Shown here: positions 16,748-24,343 of the stretch, piece after piece
How positions within the stretch are numbered: the stretch's first letter is position 1
How the letters are laid out: every line of letters begins with the position of its first letter
Origin: Oscillibacter valericigenes
GTDB lineage: Bacteria; Bacillota; Clostridia; Oscillospirales; Oscillospiraceae
Assembly (NCBI RefSeq): GCF_021531435.1
Contig: NZ_JAFBIS010000008.1
Location: 60,505 to 124,504 of the forward strand
Direction of reading: 5' to 3'
DNA length: 64,000 nt
Notes under the pieces: model-generated
The model's input: the letters and a program-made list of their open reading frames with translations, nothing else
What the model was told of the DNA's origin: nothing
Databases searched by the model: none
Made by a program: the position numbers and the translations under genes

Positions 16748-17224
16748 TTATTCGCCCCACTGGACGTCCACGATGGTGCCGCCCTTGATCTCGATATACT
16801 CACTCTTGAGGATGTAGTCCGTCTTGCCGATGCGAACCTCCTGGTCGCCGACCTTGGTGGTCATCACCGCCTCGGTGGGGGTCTCGGTGGTGGCGGTGAA
16901 GTACAGCGTCACATGGTCAGGGTCCTCCACCCACTCGCCGTCAGGTCCCAGCACATAGTAAGGCGCTTTCTCCACGGACTCGATCTGGCCGCCCACCAGG
17001 GCACCGGAGGCCATCAGCGGAGAGGGCAGGTGCAGCTTGCTGTTCTCATACACTTCCTTGGGTACGCCCTCGGCCTTCACCGTATAGGTCACCTTGGTCA
17101 TGGCGCGGGGGCCGGAGTTCCGGGAGCCCAGCAGCTTATAGGCCGCGAAGCCCACCACCGCCACAAGCAGCACCACGATGATGACATCCACGATGTTGAA
17201 TTTACGCTTTGCTTTCTGTTCCAT
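16748..17224 (-). CDS. DUF4330-type membrane-anchored protein
   Basis: A 158-residue protein with a basic N-terminus (MEQKAKRKFNIVD), one transmembrane segment (about 13-31) and an extracytoplasmic beta-rich domain ending IEIKGGTIVDVQWGE. This layout and the FNIVDVIIV start fit the DUF4330 family found in Firmicutes, often near polysaccharide genes. Function is unknown. It is divergent from the csaB fusion gene, with GGAGGAACT before the ATG and a small GGGC-AAAA-GCCC hairpin in its leader. The divergent arrangement suggests, weakly, a link to cell-wall polymer biogenesis. Confidence 0.6.
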   Translation of the reverse strand: MEQKAKRKFNIVDVIIVVLLVAVVGFAAYKLLGSRNSGPRAMTKVTYTVKAEGVPKEVYENSKLHLPSPLMASGALVGGQIESVEKAPYYVLGPDGEWVEDPDHVTLYFTATTETPTEAVMTTKVGDQEVRIGKTDYILKSEYIEIKGGTIVDVQWGE

Positions 17225-17266
17225 AGTTCCTCCATCACGGGCAAAAGCCCGGTTTTTCTCTTGTTG

Positions 17267-17295
17267 TGGACAATGTTCGGGAAATATTGTATACT
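17267..17295 (+). promoter_or_regulatory. Predicted promoter of the GT4-CsaB fusion gene
   Basis: TGGACA (17267-17272) and TATACT (17290-17295) at 17-bp spacing, 49 bp before the start codon. Confidence 0.55.
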
Positions 17296-17344
17296 ATTTT
17301 TTCAGAATCCACAAGACCATTTTTTGAAACGAGGTCTTTTTCCT

Positions 17345-19570
17345 ATGAAAGTCATCCATCTCATCAGCGGCGGCGACTCCGGCGGCGCCAAGACCCACGT
17401 TCTGAGCCTGCTGCAAAACCTGAACAAGACCATCACCGCCCAGCTGGTCTGCTTCCGGGACGGCCCCTTCGCAGAAGAGGCCCGGAGCATGGGCATCCCC
17501 ACGGTAATCATGGGCGGCAACAACATTCCCCGGCTGCGGCGGAAGCTGACAGACTATATCAAGGCCGGCGGCTATGAGGTCATCCACTGCCACGGCTCCC
17601 GGGCCAACATGGTTGGTTCTCTGCTGCGCTCCTCCACAGGCCTTCCGGTGGTCTCCACCGTCCACAGCGACTACAAGCTGGACTACATGGGCCGCCCCCT
17701 CAGCCGCCTGACCTTCGGCACCATCAACGCCTGGGCCCTGCGGCACCTGGACTACCGCATCGGCGTGTCCGACGCCATGGTGGACCTGCTGATCTCCCGG
17801 GGCTTTGCGCCGGACAGGTTCTACGCCATCTACAACGGCATCGACTTCACCCCCGCGCCGCCCCAGGGCGACCGGCTGCCCTACCTCAGGGGCCTGGGGG
17901 CGGACGTGGACGAGGACAGCGTGGTGGTGGGCATTGCCGCCCGGCTGAATCCCGTCAAGGATATGTCCACCCTGGTCCGGGGCTTCGCCGCGGGCTATCA
18001 GAAGTGCAAACGGCTTCGCCTGGTCATCGCGGGCGACGGTGAGGAGCGGGACAAGCTGGCCTCTCTCGCCAAAGAGCTGGGTGTGGAGCGGCAGGTCACC
18101 TTTGCCGGATGGATCTCCGGCGGTATGGACCGCTTCTACTCCGCCCTGGACATCAACGCCCTCACGTCCCTTTCCGAGACCTTCCCCTACGCCCTGACAG
18201 AGGGCGCCCGGTTCCATCTGGCGACGGTGGCTACCGCCGTGGGCGGCATCCCCTACCTCATCGACACCGACGTCAACGGCTTTCTGTTCCAACCCGGCGA
18301 CTGGGCGGCTCTGGGAGAGCATCTGGCGGCTCTGGGCAATGACGACCGGCTTCGCCGCCAGATGGGCGAAAAGCTCTACGAAAAGGCGTCCACCCAGTTC
18401 TCCATTCAAAAGACGGTGGACACCCAGCTTCACATCTATGAAGAAATCATCCGCCGCCACGCCCGGCCCAAAAACGTCCGGGACGGCGTGGTCATCTGCG
18501 GCGCCTATGGCCGGGGCAACGCCGGCGACGACGCCATTCTGGAGGCCATTCTGCAGGAGATGCGGGGCATCGACCCGGACATGCCGGTGACGGTCATCTC
18601 CAAGGATCCCAAAAGCACCTGCCTGACTTACCGGGTCCGCTCCGTCAGCCGGATGAACATTCCGGCGTGGCGAGGGGCCATGAAGCGGGCAAAGCTCTAT
18701 ATCAACGGCGGCGGCAGCCTTATTCAGGATGTGACCTCCCGCCGCTCCCTGTGGTTCTATCTGCACAACATCCAGAGTGCAAAAAGAAGCGGCTGCCAGG
18801 TGCAGATGTACGGCTGCGGCATCGGCCCCGTCACCCGGGAGAACCACCGGAAGCTGGCGGCAGAGGTGCTGAACCGGAGCGTGGACGCCATCACCCTGCG
18901 GGAGCCGGATTCCCTGGACGAGCTGCGGGCCATGGGCGTGACCCAGCCGGAAATTCTGCTGACGGCGGACCCGGCCCTGACGCTGCGCCGGGCCAGTGAC
19001 GACGAGACAGACAGCGTGCTGCTCCGGGCGGGCATCCCGCCCCACGGGCGGTATATCTGCTTCGCCCTGCGGCAGTGGAAGGGCTTTGAGGGCAAAGCTC
19101 CCCTGTTTGCCAAGGCAGCCAAATACGCCTACGAGACCTACGGCCTGACCCCGGTGTTCGCGGCGGTGGAAAAGCACCAGGACCCCATCGCCGCCCGGCA
19201 GTCCGCCGCAGGGCTGGACATTCCCCACTACTTTCTGGACGACGCCGGCGGGGCGGGCACCATCATCGGCGCCCTCAGCCGGATGGAGCTGGTGGTGGCC
19301 ATGCGGCTCCACGCCCTCATCTTCGCCGCCGGGCAGGGCATCCCCCTGGCGGGCGTGGTGTACGACCCCAAGGTGTCCGCCTTCCTGCGGTACATCGGGC
19401 AGGAGCTGTTCACGGACCTGGACGCCCTGACGGAGGAAAACCTGCGGGAGATGATCGACCGGGCGGCAGCCCAGGCCAGCCACCCCGAGGCCCAGGCCGC
19501 CGCGGTGGAGCGGCTCCAGGGCATGGAGCGGAAAAATGTGGAGACGGCCCGGCGGCTGCTGGGGCTGTAA
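17345..19570 (+). CDS. csaB: Glycosyltransferase family 4 fused to polysaccharide pyruvyl transferase CsaB
   Basis: A 741-residue two-domain protein. Residues 1 to about 375 are a GT-B glycosyltransferase (ISGGDSGGAKTHV at the N-terminus, VGIAARLNPVKD and the late LTSLSETFPYALTEGARF block). Residues about 382-741 are a CsaB-type pyruvyl transferase (VVICGAYGRGNAGDDAI, INGGGSLIQDVTSR, MRLHALIFAA). CsaB adds ketal-linked pyruvate to secondary wall polymer, which anchors SLH-domain proteins in other Firmicutes (family knowledge). The fusion suggests sugar transfer and pyruvylation on the same polymer. The start at 17345 removes a non-homologous upstream extension. Confidence 0.9.
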   Translation: MKVIHLISGGDSGGAKTHVLSLLQNLNKTITAQLVCFRDGPFAEEARSMGIPTVIMGGNNIPRLRRKLTDYIKAGGYEVIHCHGSRANMVGSLLRSSTGLPVVSTVHSDYKLDYMGRPLSRLTFGTINAWALRHLDYRIGVSDAMVDLLISRGFAPDRFYAIYNGIDFTPAPPQGDRLPYLRGLGADVDEDSVVVGIAARLNPVKDMSTLVRGFAAGYQKCKRLRLVIAGDGEERDKLASLAKELGVERQVTFAGWISGGMDRFYSALDINALTSLSETFPYALTEGARFHLATVATAVGGIPYLIDTDVNGFLFQPGDWAALGEHLAALGNDDRLRRQMGEKLYEKASTQFSIQKTVDTQLHIYEEIIRRHARPKNVRDGVVICGAYGRGNAGDDAILEAILQEMRGIDPDMPVTVISKDPKSTCLTYRVRSVSRMNIPAWRGAMKRAKLYINGGGSLIQDVTSRRSLWFYLHNIQSAKRSGCQVQMYGCGIGPVTRENHRKLAAEVLNRSVDAITLREPDSLDELRAMGVTQPEILLTADPALTLRRASDDETDSVLLRAGIPPHGRYICFALRQWKGFEGKAPLFAKAAKYAYETYGLTPVFAAVEKHQDPIAARQSAAGLDIPHYFLDDAGGAGTIIGALSRMELVVAMRLHALIFAAGQGIPLAGVVYDPKVSAFLRYIGQELFTDLDALTEENLREMIDRAAAQASHPEAQAAAVERLQGMERKNVETARRLLGL

Positions 19571-19573
19571 ATG

Positions 19574-19605
19574 AAAAGGACGCGCTTTCAGTGCGTCCTT
19601 TTTCT
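19574..19605. terminator. Bidirectional terminator after csaB
   Basis: AAAAGGACGC (19574-19583) and GCGTCCTTTT (19593-19602) with a 9-nt loop and a T-run, between convergent genes. Confidence 0.8.
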
Positions 19606-19792
19606 ATATTTCCGGTTCCCCCGGCCCGCACCGCTCCCGCTGGGCGGCGATGGTCGCCAGGGTGTCCCCCAGCTGGGTCAGAACAGCCGCCGCCAGGGCC
19701 AGGTCTCCGTCGTTCAGATTGGCGGCAATGGACACCGCCAGGGTGTTGACCGCCGTGGTCAGAGCCAGCGGGTCACAGTCGCAGTTATGCAT
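19604..19792 (-). CDS. Small DUF6774-like protein
   Basis: A 62-residue acidic protein with the pattern LTTAVNTLAVSIAANLNDGDLALAAAVLTQLGDTLATIAAQR, a helical repeat-like sequence seen in small Clostridial proteins of the DUF6774 type (recalled by similarity; a search would confirm). Two cysteines near the N-terminus (CDCD) and one near the end are visible. Function is unknown. It lies 41 bp downstream of the YetF-like gene and may share its transcript. Confidence 0.55.
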   Translation of the reverse strand: MHNCDCDPLALTTAVNTLAVSIAANLNDGDLALAAAVLTQLGDTLATIAAQRERCGPGEPEI

Positions 19793-19833
19793 GGCATCAC
19801 CCCTGCCAGCCTATGCCCCCGGCGAATGGGGCG

Positions 19834-20541
19834 TTACTTTTTCTCCGGGTGCAGCGGAAACACCGTCAGCTTTTCGCCGCCGTCCCACAGGGCCAGGAGT
19901 ACGTCGGATTCGTCCTTGTACCCCTGCCGCAGCAGGCTCCGCCGGACCCACGCTTCCTCCTTCCCCGCCTGACGGATGTTGTCCTCCAGCAGCTTGCCGT
20001 CCATGACGAAGGGCATCTGCACCTTGGCCTGCTTGGGGTTCAGATTCAGGTCCGTGGGTGTGGCGGGGCGGTCCGTCTCCTTGGGCAGGAAGCTGACCAC
20101 ACCGTTGTGCTCCAGCACCGCCGACTGGAGCTGATTCAGGTCGAACCAGCCGCCGATGCGGCAGTAGGTCAGGAATTCGTTCAGGTCCAGCCGGGCCTTT
20201 TTCAGGTTCTCCCGGTAGATGACGCCGTTTTCCAGCAGCACCAGGGGCTTGCCCGTCACCACCGCCCGGGCCTTCACGGATTTGTTGGTCAGGATGGAAA
20301 TTAGGACGGCCACCACGCCGTAAATAATGAGGGCGGTCAGGGGCTTGGCGGGCTCCTCCAGCTCCGTCGCCAGCTCCGCCGCCACGGAGCCGATGGTGAT
20401 GCCCACCACATAATCGAACATGGTCATCTGGGACACCTGCTTGGTGCCCATGAGCTTTGCCAAAAGGAACAGCACCACGATGGACAGCAGGGCCGTCAGG
20501 GTCGTCTGTCCGATTTGTGCCAATATCTGGGTAAACTGCAT
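19834..20541 (-). CDS. DUF421 (YetF-type) membrane protein
   Basis: A 235-residue protein with two or three N-terminal transmembrane segments (about 9-28, 40-58, 66-84) and a cytoplasmic DUF421 domain: VGITIGSVAAELAT, GKPLVLLENGVIYRENLKKARLDLNEFLTYCRI. B. subtilis relatives YetF and YrbG are membrane proteins involved in spore or envelope physiology, without a proven reaction. The start at 20541 is preferred because GGGAGG lies just upstream, but that site is inside the 3' arm of a terminator hairpin, so translation may be controlled by folding. It is downstream of the CLC gene. Confidence 0.85.
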   Translation of the reverse strand: MQFTQILAQIGQTTLTALLSIVVLFLLAKLMGTKQVSQMTMFDYVVGITIGSVAAELATELEEPAKPLTALIIYGVVAVLISILTNKSVKARAVVTGKPLVLLENGVIYRENLKKARLDLNEFLTYCRIGGWFDLNQLQSAVLEHNGVVSFLPKETDRPATPTDLNLNPKQAKVQMPFVMDGKLLEDNIRQAGKEEAWVRRSLLRQGYKDESDVLLALWDGGEKLTVFPLHPEKK

Positions 20542-20591
20542 AAAAAAACCTCCCGTGGCTCGTGTTTTTACACAGTATGCCACGGGAGGCC
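20541..20591 (-). terminator. Terminator hairpin after the CLC gene that also buries the yetF ribosome site
   Basis: On the minus strand CCTCCCGTGGC (20589-20579) pairs perfectly with GCCACGGGAGG (20559-20549). The 19-nt loop holds a small GTGT/ACAC stem, and a TTTTTTT run leads directly into the ATG of the YetF-like gene at 20541. The GGGAGG ribosome site of that gene is in the 3' arm. Confidence 0.85.
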
Positions 20592-20596
20592 TGTTT

Positions 20597-21913
20597 TTAG
20601 TCGTTGGCGTTCCCGGCGTGGGTCAGGCCGGGGTCCTGCTTGGGCTCGTTGGTGTGGACGTTGATGTACTGGGCCTTCAGCTTGGAGTACAGAATCGTCT
20701 GGCTGGAGTACAGGCCGCTGTACCCGGAGAGCATGTAGCTGATGACGCAGGCCAGGGCGAAGTACAGCAGGCCGGCGTCCCCGAACAGCTCGATGGACAG
20801 AAGCGTGGACGCCAGGGGGCAGTTGGTGGCGCCGCAGAACACGGTCACCAGGCCGATAGCGGCGGAAGCCCCCGCGGGCAGCCCCAGCAGCGGCCCCACC
20901 ACGCAGCCAAAAGTGGCTCCCACGAAGAAGGAGGGCACCACCTCGCCGCCCTTGAACCCGGCGGCCAGGGTCACGGCGGTGAACAGCAGCTTTAACAGGA
21001 ACGCGGCGGGATGGGCCGTTCCCTGCTCCACGGCTGCTGTGACCACCTCCATGCCCGCGCCGTTATAGTCCGTGGTGCCGCAGAGGTACGTCAGGGCGAT
21101 GACGGCAAAGCCGCCCGCCGCGACCCGCATCCAGGCATTGGGAAAGTACCTGTCCATCAGGTGCTCCGCCGTGTGCATGACGCCGCAGAACAGGACGGAC
21201 ACCAGGGCGCACAGCACCGCCAGCACGCCGACGCGCAGCATGGTGCCCGCCGCCAGGGCAGGCATCTCCACGGTGAAGCGGGTGGGCTCCACGCCCAGCA
21301 GCAGCGACACGCCGTAGGCAGTCAGGGCGGCGGTCAGGCAGGGGAACATGGCGGCGTGGTACATGACGCCCACGCTGATGACCACGATGGAGAAAATGGC
21401 GGCGGTCAGGGGCGTGCCGAACAGGGCGGAGAAAAAGGCAGCCATGCCCGCCAGAGTTGCGATGCGCAGGTCCTTGTCGTCCAGCCGGAACAGCCGTCCG
21501 GTGTGGAAGCCGATGGTGCCGCCCATCTGGAGGGCGGCGCCCTCCCGTCCGGCGGAGCCGCCGCACAGGTGGGTCAGCACGGTGCCCAGGAAAATGGCGG
21601 GCAGCAGCAGAATGGGCAGGCCCTTGCCCAGATGCACCTCGTCGATAACGGCGTTGGTGCCCTGGCCCTCGGTCTTCGTCAGCTTGTAAAAGCCGACAAT
21701 GACAAGACCGGCCAGGGGCAGGCACCACAGCAGCCAGGGATGTTCGCCCCGCAGCAGCGTCGCCTCATGGACGCCCACATGAAAGGCGGTGCCGATCACA
21801 CCGCACACAAGGCCCACAGCCACCGCCAGCACCAGCCATTTGCCGATGGACCGCACATACAGGGCCGCCAGCCGGAGCCCAGCCTTTGCCCGCTCCGTAT
21901 ATCCGTTTTCCAC
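20597..21913 (-). CDS. CLC-family chloride/fluoride channel or antiporter
   Basis: A 438-residue polytopic CLC protein with about ten hydrophobic helices. The conserved anion-path motifs are present in variant form: GQGTNAVID in place of GSGIP, GSAGREGAALQMGG (GREGP region), and FKGGEVVPSFFVGATFG (GxFxP region). These variants are closer to the clade that includes fluoride-exporting CLC-F proteins than to E. coli ClcA, so fluoride is a possible substrate (inference). The GTG at 21913 is chosen because AGGAGG lies 6 bp before it; a GTG at 21928 overlapping the upstream stop is the alternative. A terminator follows. Confidence 0.85.
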   Translation of the reverse strand: MENGYTERAKAGLRLAALYVRSIGKWLVLAVAVGLVCGVIGTAFHVGVHEATLLRGEHPWLLWCLPLAGLVIVGFYKLTKTEGQGTNAVIDEVHLGKGLPILLLPAIFLGTVLTHLCGGSAGREGAALQMGGTIGFHTGRLFRLDDKDLRIATLAGMAAFFSALFGTPLTAAIFSIVVISVGVMYHAAMFPCLTAALTAYGVSLLLGVEPTRFTVEMPALAAGTMLRVGVLAVLCALVSVLFCGVMHTAEHLMDRYFPNAWMRVAAGGFAVIALTYLCGTTDYNGAGMEVVTAAVEQGTAHPAAFLLKLLFTAVTLAAGFKGGEVVPSFFVGATFGCVVGPLLGLPAGASAAIGLVTVFCGATNCPLASTLLSIELFGDAGLLYFALACVISYMLSGYSGLYSSQTILYSKLKAQYINVHTNEPKQDPGLTHAGNAND

Positions 21914-21924
21914 GGTCTCCCTCC

Positions 21925-22767
21925 TCACGCCATCACCGGGACGGCCTTGCCGTCCAGACGGGTCTCCAGCAGCTCCGGCTTTTTCAGATACCGCTCAAAG
22001 GCGGCGAAGAAGCGGGAGTATTCGATGCCGGTGGCGATGCGCTCGTCCATCACCACGCCCAGGGGCATCCGCTTCTTCCGGCTCCCCGCCGGGGCGTGGG
22101 GGTCGGGCACGGGCTTGCCCATGCAGACGAACACGCTGGTGGTGCCGAACTCGTAGCAGTGGTGGAAAATGTAGCTGGTGTTGATGGAGGCCAGGTTCGT
22201 GATGAACAGGCTGGTGTGGAAGGGGCTGAGGTCGATGATCTTCTTCGGCAGCAGGCCCCACACGTCCAGCCGGTAGGCCAGGCCGAACACCAGCCGGGCA
22301 AGGCCGGGGATGGAAAAGGCGATGTTGGCGAACTTGTCCGTGTTGTTGTTGTGGACGGCCTCCATGTTCCGGTCGATATGCTCCTGGATGCGCTGGCTGA
22401 TGGTGAACACATCGTCCTCCGGGTTCAGGTAAATTTTCAAAGTCGTCTCGTCCGGCGTGCCGTCCGCCCGGGTCTTGAGGATGACGAAGCTGACGCAGAA
22501 ATGGTTCCGCTTGTACACCTTGCGGTTCATAATGAAGTAGTTCACCTTGGGATTCTCCAGCGCCGCCTTGTAGTAGGCGGCGATCAGCACGCTCATGTGG
22601 GTCACGCGGTGGCCCTCCCGCCGCTTCTGGCGGATGAAGGTCTTGACGATGTCTTCATCCACATAGTCGCTGGCCCAGTTCTGGGCGTCAAAGCGCTTGG
22701 GCATGATGTATGGCAGGGCCTGTACGATGGGCGTCAATCCCTTGACGCGGGTTCCGTCCGGTCTCAT
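21925..22767 (-). CDS. Stand-alone 2-oxoacid dehydrogenase E2-like acyltransferase domain, catalytic motif altered
   Basis: A 280-residue protein of the CAT/E2 acyltransferase fold without lipoyl or subunit-binding domains. VTHMSVLIAAYYKAALENP, NRKVYKRNHFCVSFVILK and the C-terminal RFFAAFERYLKKPELLE match the catalytic domain of dihydrolipoamide acyltransferases. The diagnostic DHRxxDG is MDERIATG here, so the catalytic His and the Asp are both missing. It is therefore unlikely to be a normal E2 enzyme. It may bind acyl-CoA or act by another mechanism. The ATG at 22767 follows GAGGAG. Its stop overlaps the possible upstream start of the CLC gene, so the two are one operon. Confidence 0.75.
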   Translation of the reverse strand: MRPDGTRVKGLTPIVQALPYIMPKRFDAQNWASDYVDEDIVKTFIRQKRREGHRVTHMSVLIAAYYKAALENPKVNYFIMNRKVYKRNHFCVSFVILKTRADGTPDETTLKIYLNPEDDVFTISQRIQEHIDRNMEAVHNNNTDKFANIAFSIPGLARLVFGLAYRLDVWGLLPKKIIDLSPFHTSLFITNLASINTSYIFHHCYEFGTTSVFVCMGKPVPDPHAPAGSRKKRMPLGVVMDERIATGIEYSRFFAAFERYLKKPELLETRLDGKAVPVMA

Positions 22768-22827
22768 GGTCGTCTCCTCATTCTTTCCTAAACTTGGGAT
22801 CGCTCCCTTAGGTTTACACACGCCTTT

Positions 22828-22856
22828 ATTATAGTAAAGATTCCATCCAATTTCAA
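22828..22856 (-). promoter_or_regulatory. Promoter of the E2-like/CLC operon
   Basis: On the minus strand TTGAAA (22856-22851), 17 bp, TATAAT (22833-22828). This is a near-consensus sigma-A promoter 60 bp upstream of the start codon. Confidence 0.75.
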
Positions 22857-22990
22857 CTGATTCGCCACATTTGTCCGGCGGCTTTTTCAGTACTTCCATT
22901 TAAATTCCCCGAGGCTTTCCCATTGTTTATTGACTTTTTGCACAAAAGCCAAACATTTTTTTAGCCAGACTGAAAAATTTGAATATTTGG

Positions 22991-23019
22991 TTGATTCTGC
23001 CGTTCCCCTGTCGTATACT
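22991..23019 (+). promoter_or_regulatory. Promoter of serC
   Basis: TTGATT (22991-22996), 17 bp, TATACT (23014-23019). The leader of about 80 nt contains a perfect GGCGGCGG/CCGCCGCC hairpin with a CTCT loop (23057-23076) that lacks a following T-run. Confidence 0.65.
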
Positions 23020-23107
23020 GAAATCAGGATCAAAGGAAGAGGTCGCCCTTTTCCCAGGCGGCGGCTCTCCGCCGCCCATTCAATTTGAAAAGATGGAGGA
23101 ATTTGCT

Positions 23108-24196
23108 ATGAAATACGGTCGTACTTACAACTTCTCCGCCGGTCCCGCCATGATGCCGGAGCCTGTTCTGGAGGAGATCGCCGCCGAGATGATGAACTAC
23201 CGCGGCAGCGGCATGTGCGTCATGGAGATGAGCCACCGCTCCAAGGTGTTCCAGCAGATCCGGGACGAGGCCGAGGCTGACCTGCGGAAGCTGATGGGCA
23301 TTCCCGACAACTACAAGGTCCTGTTCGTTCAGGGCGGCGGCACGCTGGAGTTCGCCATGGTGCCCATCAACCTGATGAAGAACGGCGTGGCCTGCTATGT
23401 GGAGACCGGCGCCTGGTCCAAGAAGGCCATCGCCGAGGCCAAGAAGTACGGCGAGGTCAAGATCGTGGCCTCCTCCAAGGACGAGAATTTCTCCTACATC
23501 CCCGACTGCTCCGACCTGGACATTCCCGAGGACGCGGACTACGTCTACATCTGCGAGAACGAGACCATCAACGGCACCACCTATCACACCCTGCCCAACA
23601 CCAAGGGCAAGATCCTGGTGTCCGACCAGTCCTCCATGTTCCTGTCCCGTCCCTGCGACGTGAGCAAGTACGGCCTGATCTGGGCCGGCGTGCAGAAGAA
23701 TGTCGGCCCTGCTGGCATGGCCGTGGTCATCATCCGGGAGGACCTGCTGCGGGAGGACCTGGACCCCAAGACCCCCGTCTACCTGAGCTACAAGACCCAC
23801 GCCGACGCCGACTCCCTGTACAACACCCCCAACTGCTGGGCCATCTACTGCTGCGGCAAGGTGTTCAAGTATCTGCTGGAGAACGGCGGTCTGGAGGCCA
23901 TGGCGAAGAAGAACGAGGAGAAGGCCGCCATCCTGTACGACTTCCTGGATCAGAGCAAGCTGTTCACTGGCGCCGTCCGCAAGGAGGACCGGTCTCTCAT
24001 GAACGTGCCCTTCGTCACCCCCAGCAAGGAGCAGGACGCCGACGTGGTTGCCGCTTCCAAGGCCGCTGGCTTCGACAACCTGAAGGGCCACAAGAGCGTG
24101 GGCGGCCTGCGGGCTTCCATCTACAACGCCATGCCCAAGGAGGGCGTGGAGGCGCTCGTCGAGTTCCTGAAGAAATACGAGGCTGAGCACGCTTAA
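23108..24196 (+). CDS. serC: Phosphoserine aminotransferase
   Basis: PLP enzyme converting 3-phosphohydroxypyruvate and glutamate to phosphoserine in serine synthesis. The 362-residue protein starts YGRTYNFSAGPAMMPEPVL, with EMSHRSKVFQQI and VQGGGTLEF near residues 40-85, and the PLP lysine in WAGVQKNVGPAG (about residue 197). GGAGG precedes the ATG at 23108. serA follows after 147 bp, so both steps from 3-phosphoglycerate to phosphoserine are encoded here; serB is not in the window. The codon use is strongly biased (AAG, GAG, GGC), suggesting high expression. Confidence 0.96.
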   Translation: MKYGRTYNFSAGPAMMPEPVLEEIAAEMMNYRGSGMCVMEMSHRSKVFQQIRDEAEADLRKLMGIPDNYKVLFVQGGGTLEFAMVPINLMKNGVACYVETGAWSKKAIAEAKKYGEVKIVASSKDENFSYIPDCSDLDIPEDADYVYICENETINGTTYHTLPNTKGKILVSDQSSMFLSRPCDVSKYGLIWAGVQKNVGPAGMAVVIIREDLLREDLDPKTPVYLSYKTHADADSLYNTPNCWAIYCCGKVFKYLLENGGLEAMAKKNEEKAAILYDFLDQSKLFTGAVRKEDRSLMNVPFVTPSKEQDADVVAASKAAGFDNLKGHKSVGGLRASIYNAMPKEGVEALVEFLKKYEAEHA

Positions 24197-24343
24197 TCCT
24201 GATATATTTGCCGCGTACACGCTGCGGCAAAAATGATTCAAAAATGCGTGGCGCTCTGTCCCCCAATGGAGCGGTTTTCCGACTTTCACTTTAGGCACCC
24301 CTGGGGTGTGCCGGGAAATTTGAATAAAAAGGGGTAATTGAAT
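24197..24343 (+). other. serC-serA spacer with two hairpins
   Basis: TTTGCCGC/GCGGCAAA (about 24208-24232) can form a stem followed by an A-rich rather than T-rich stretch, and a GGCACCCC/GGGGTGTGCC pairing lies at about 24294-24313. These may stabilise or process a serC-serA transcript. No separate promoter with good hexamers was seen. Confidence 0.35.

Larger units (their letters stand above)
22768..23107. other. 340-bp divergent intergenic region
   Basis: AT-rich stretch between the E2-like gene (minus) and serC (plus). It contains one good promoter for each side, listed separately, a leader hairpin on the minus side (CCTAA, GGGA and TCCC, TTAGG pairings at about 22788-22813) and a GC-rich hairpin in the serC leader (23057-23076). 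No open reading frame of interest or riboswitch consensus was seen. Confidence 0.6.

Noticed and set aside
17294..19483. 729-codon minus-strand frame opposite the GT4-CsaB gene
   Set aside because: Shadow of a GC-rich gene; the plus-strand protein has clear domains.
22768..22830. Possible fluoride riboswitch in front of the E2-like/CLC operon
   Set aside because: The leader forms a simple hairpin and lacks the GGCGAUGG...CUGAUG pattern of the crcB motif.
24208..24232. TTTGCCGC/GCGGCAAA hairpin as terminator of serC
   Set aside because: It is followed by AAATGATTC rather than a T-run on the plus strand; listed only as spacer structure.
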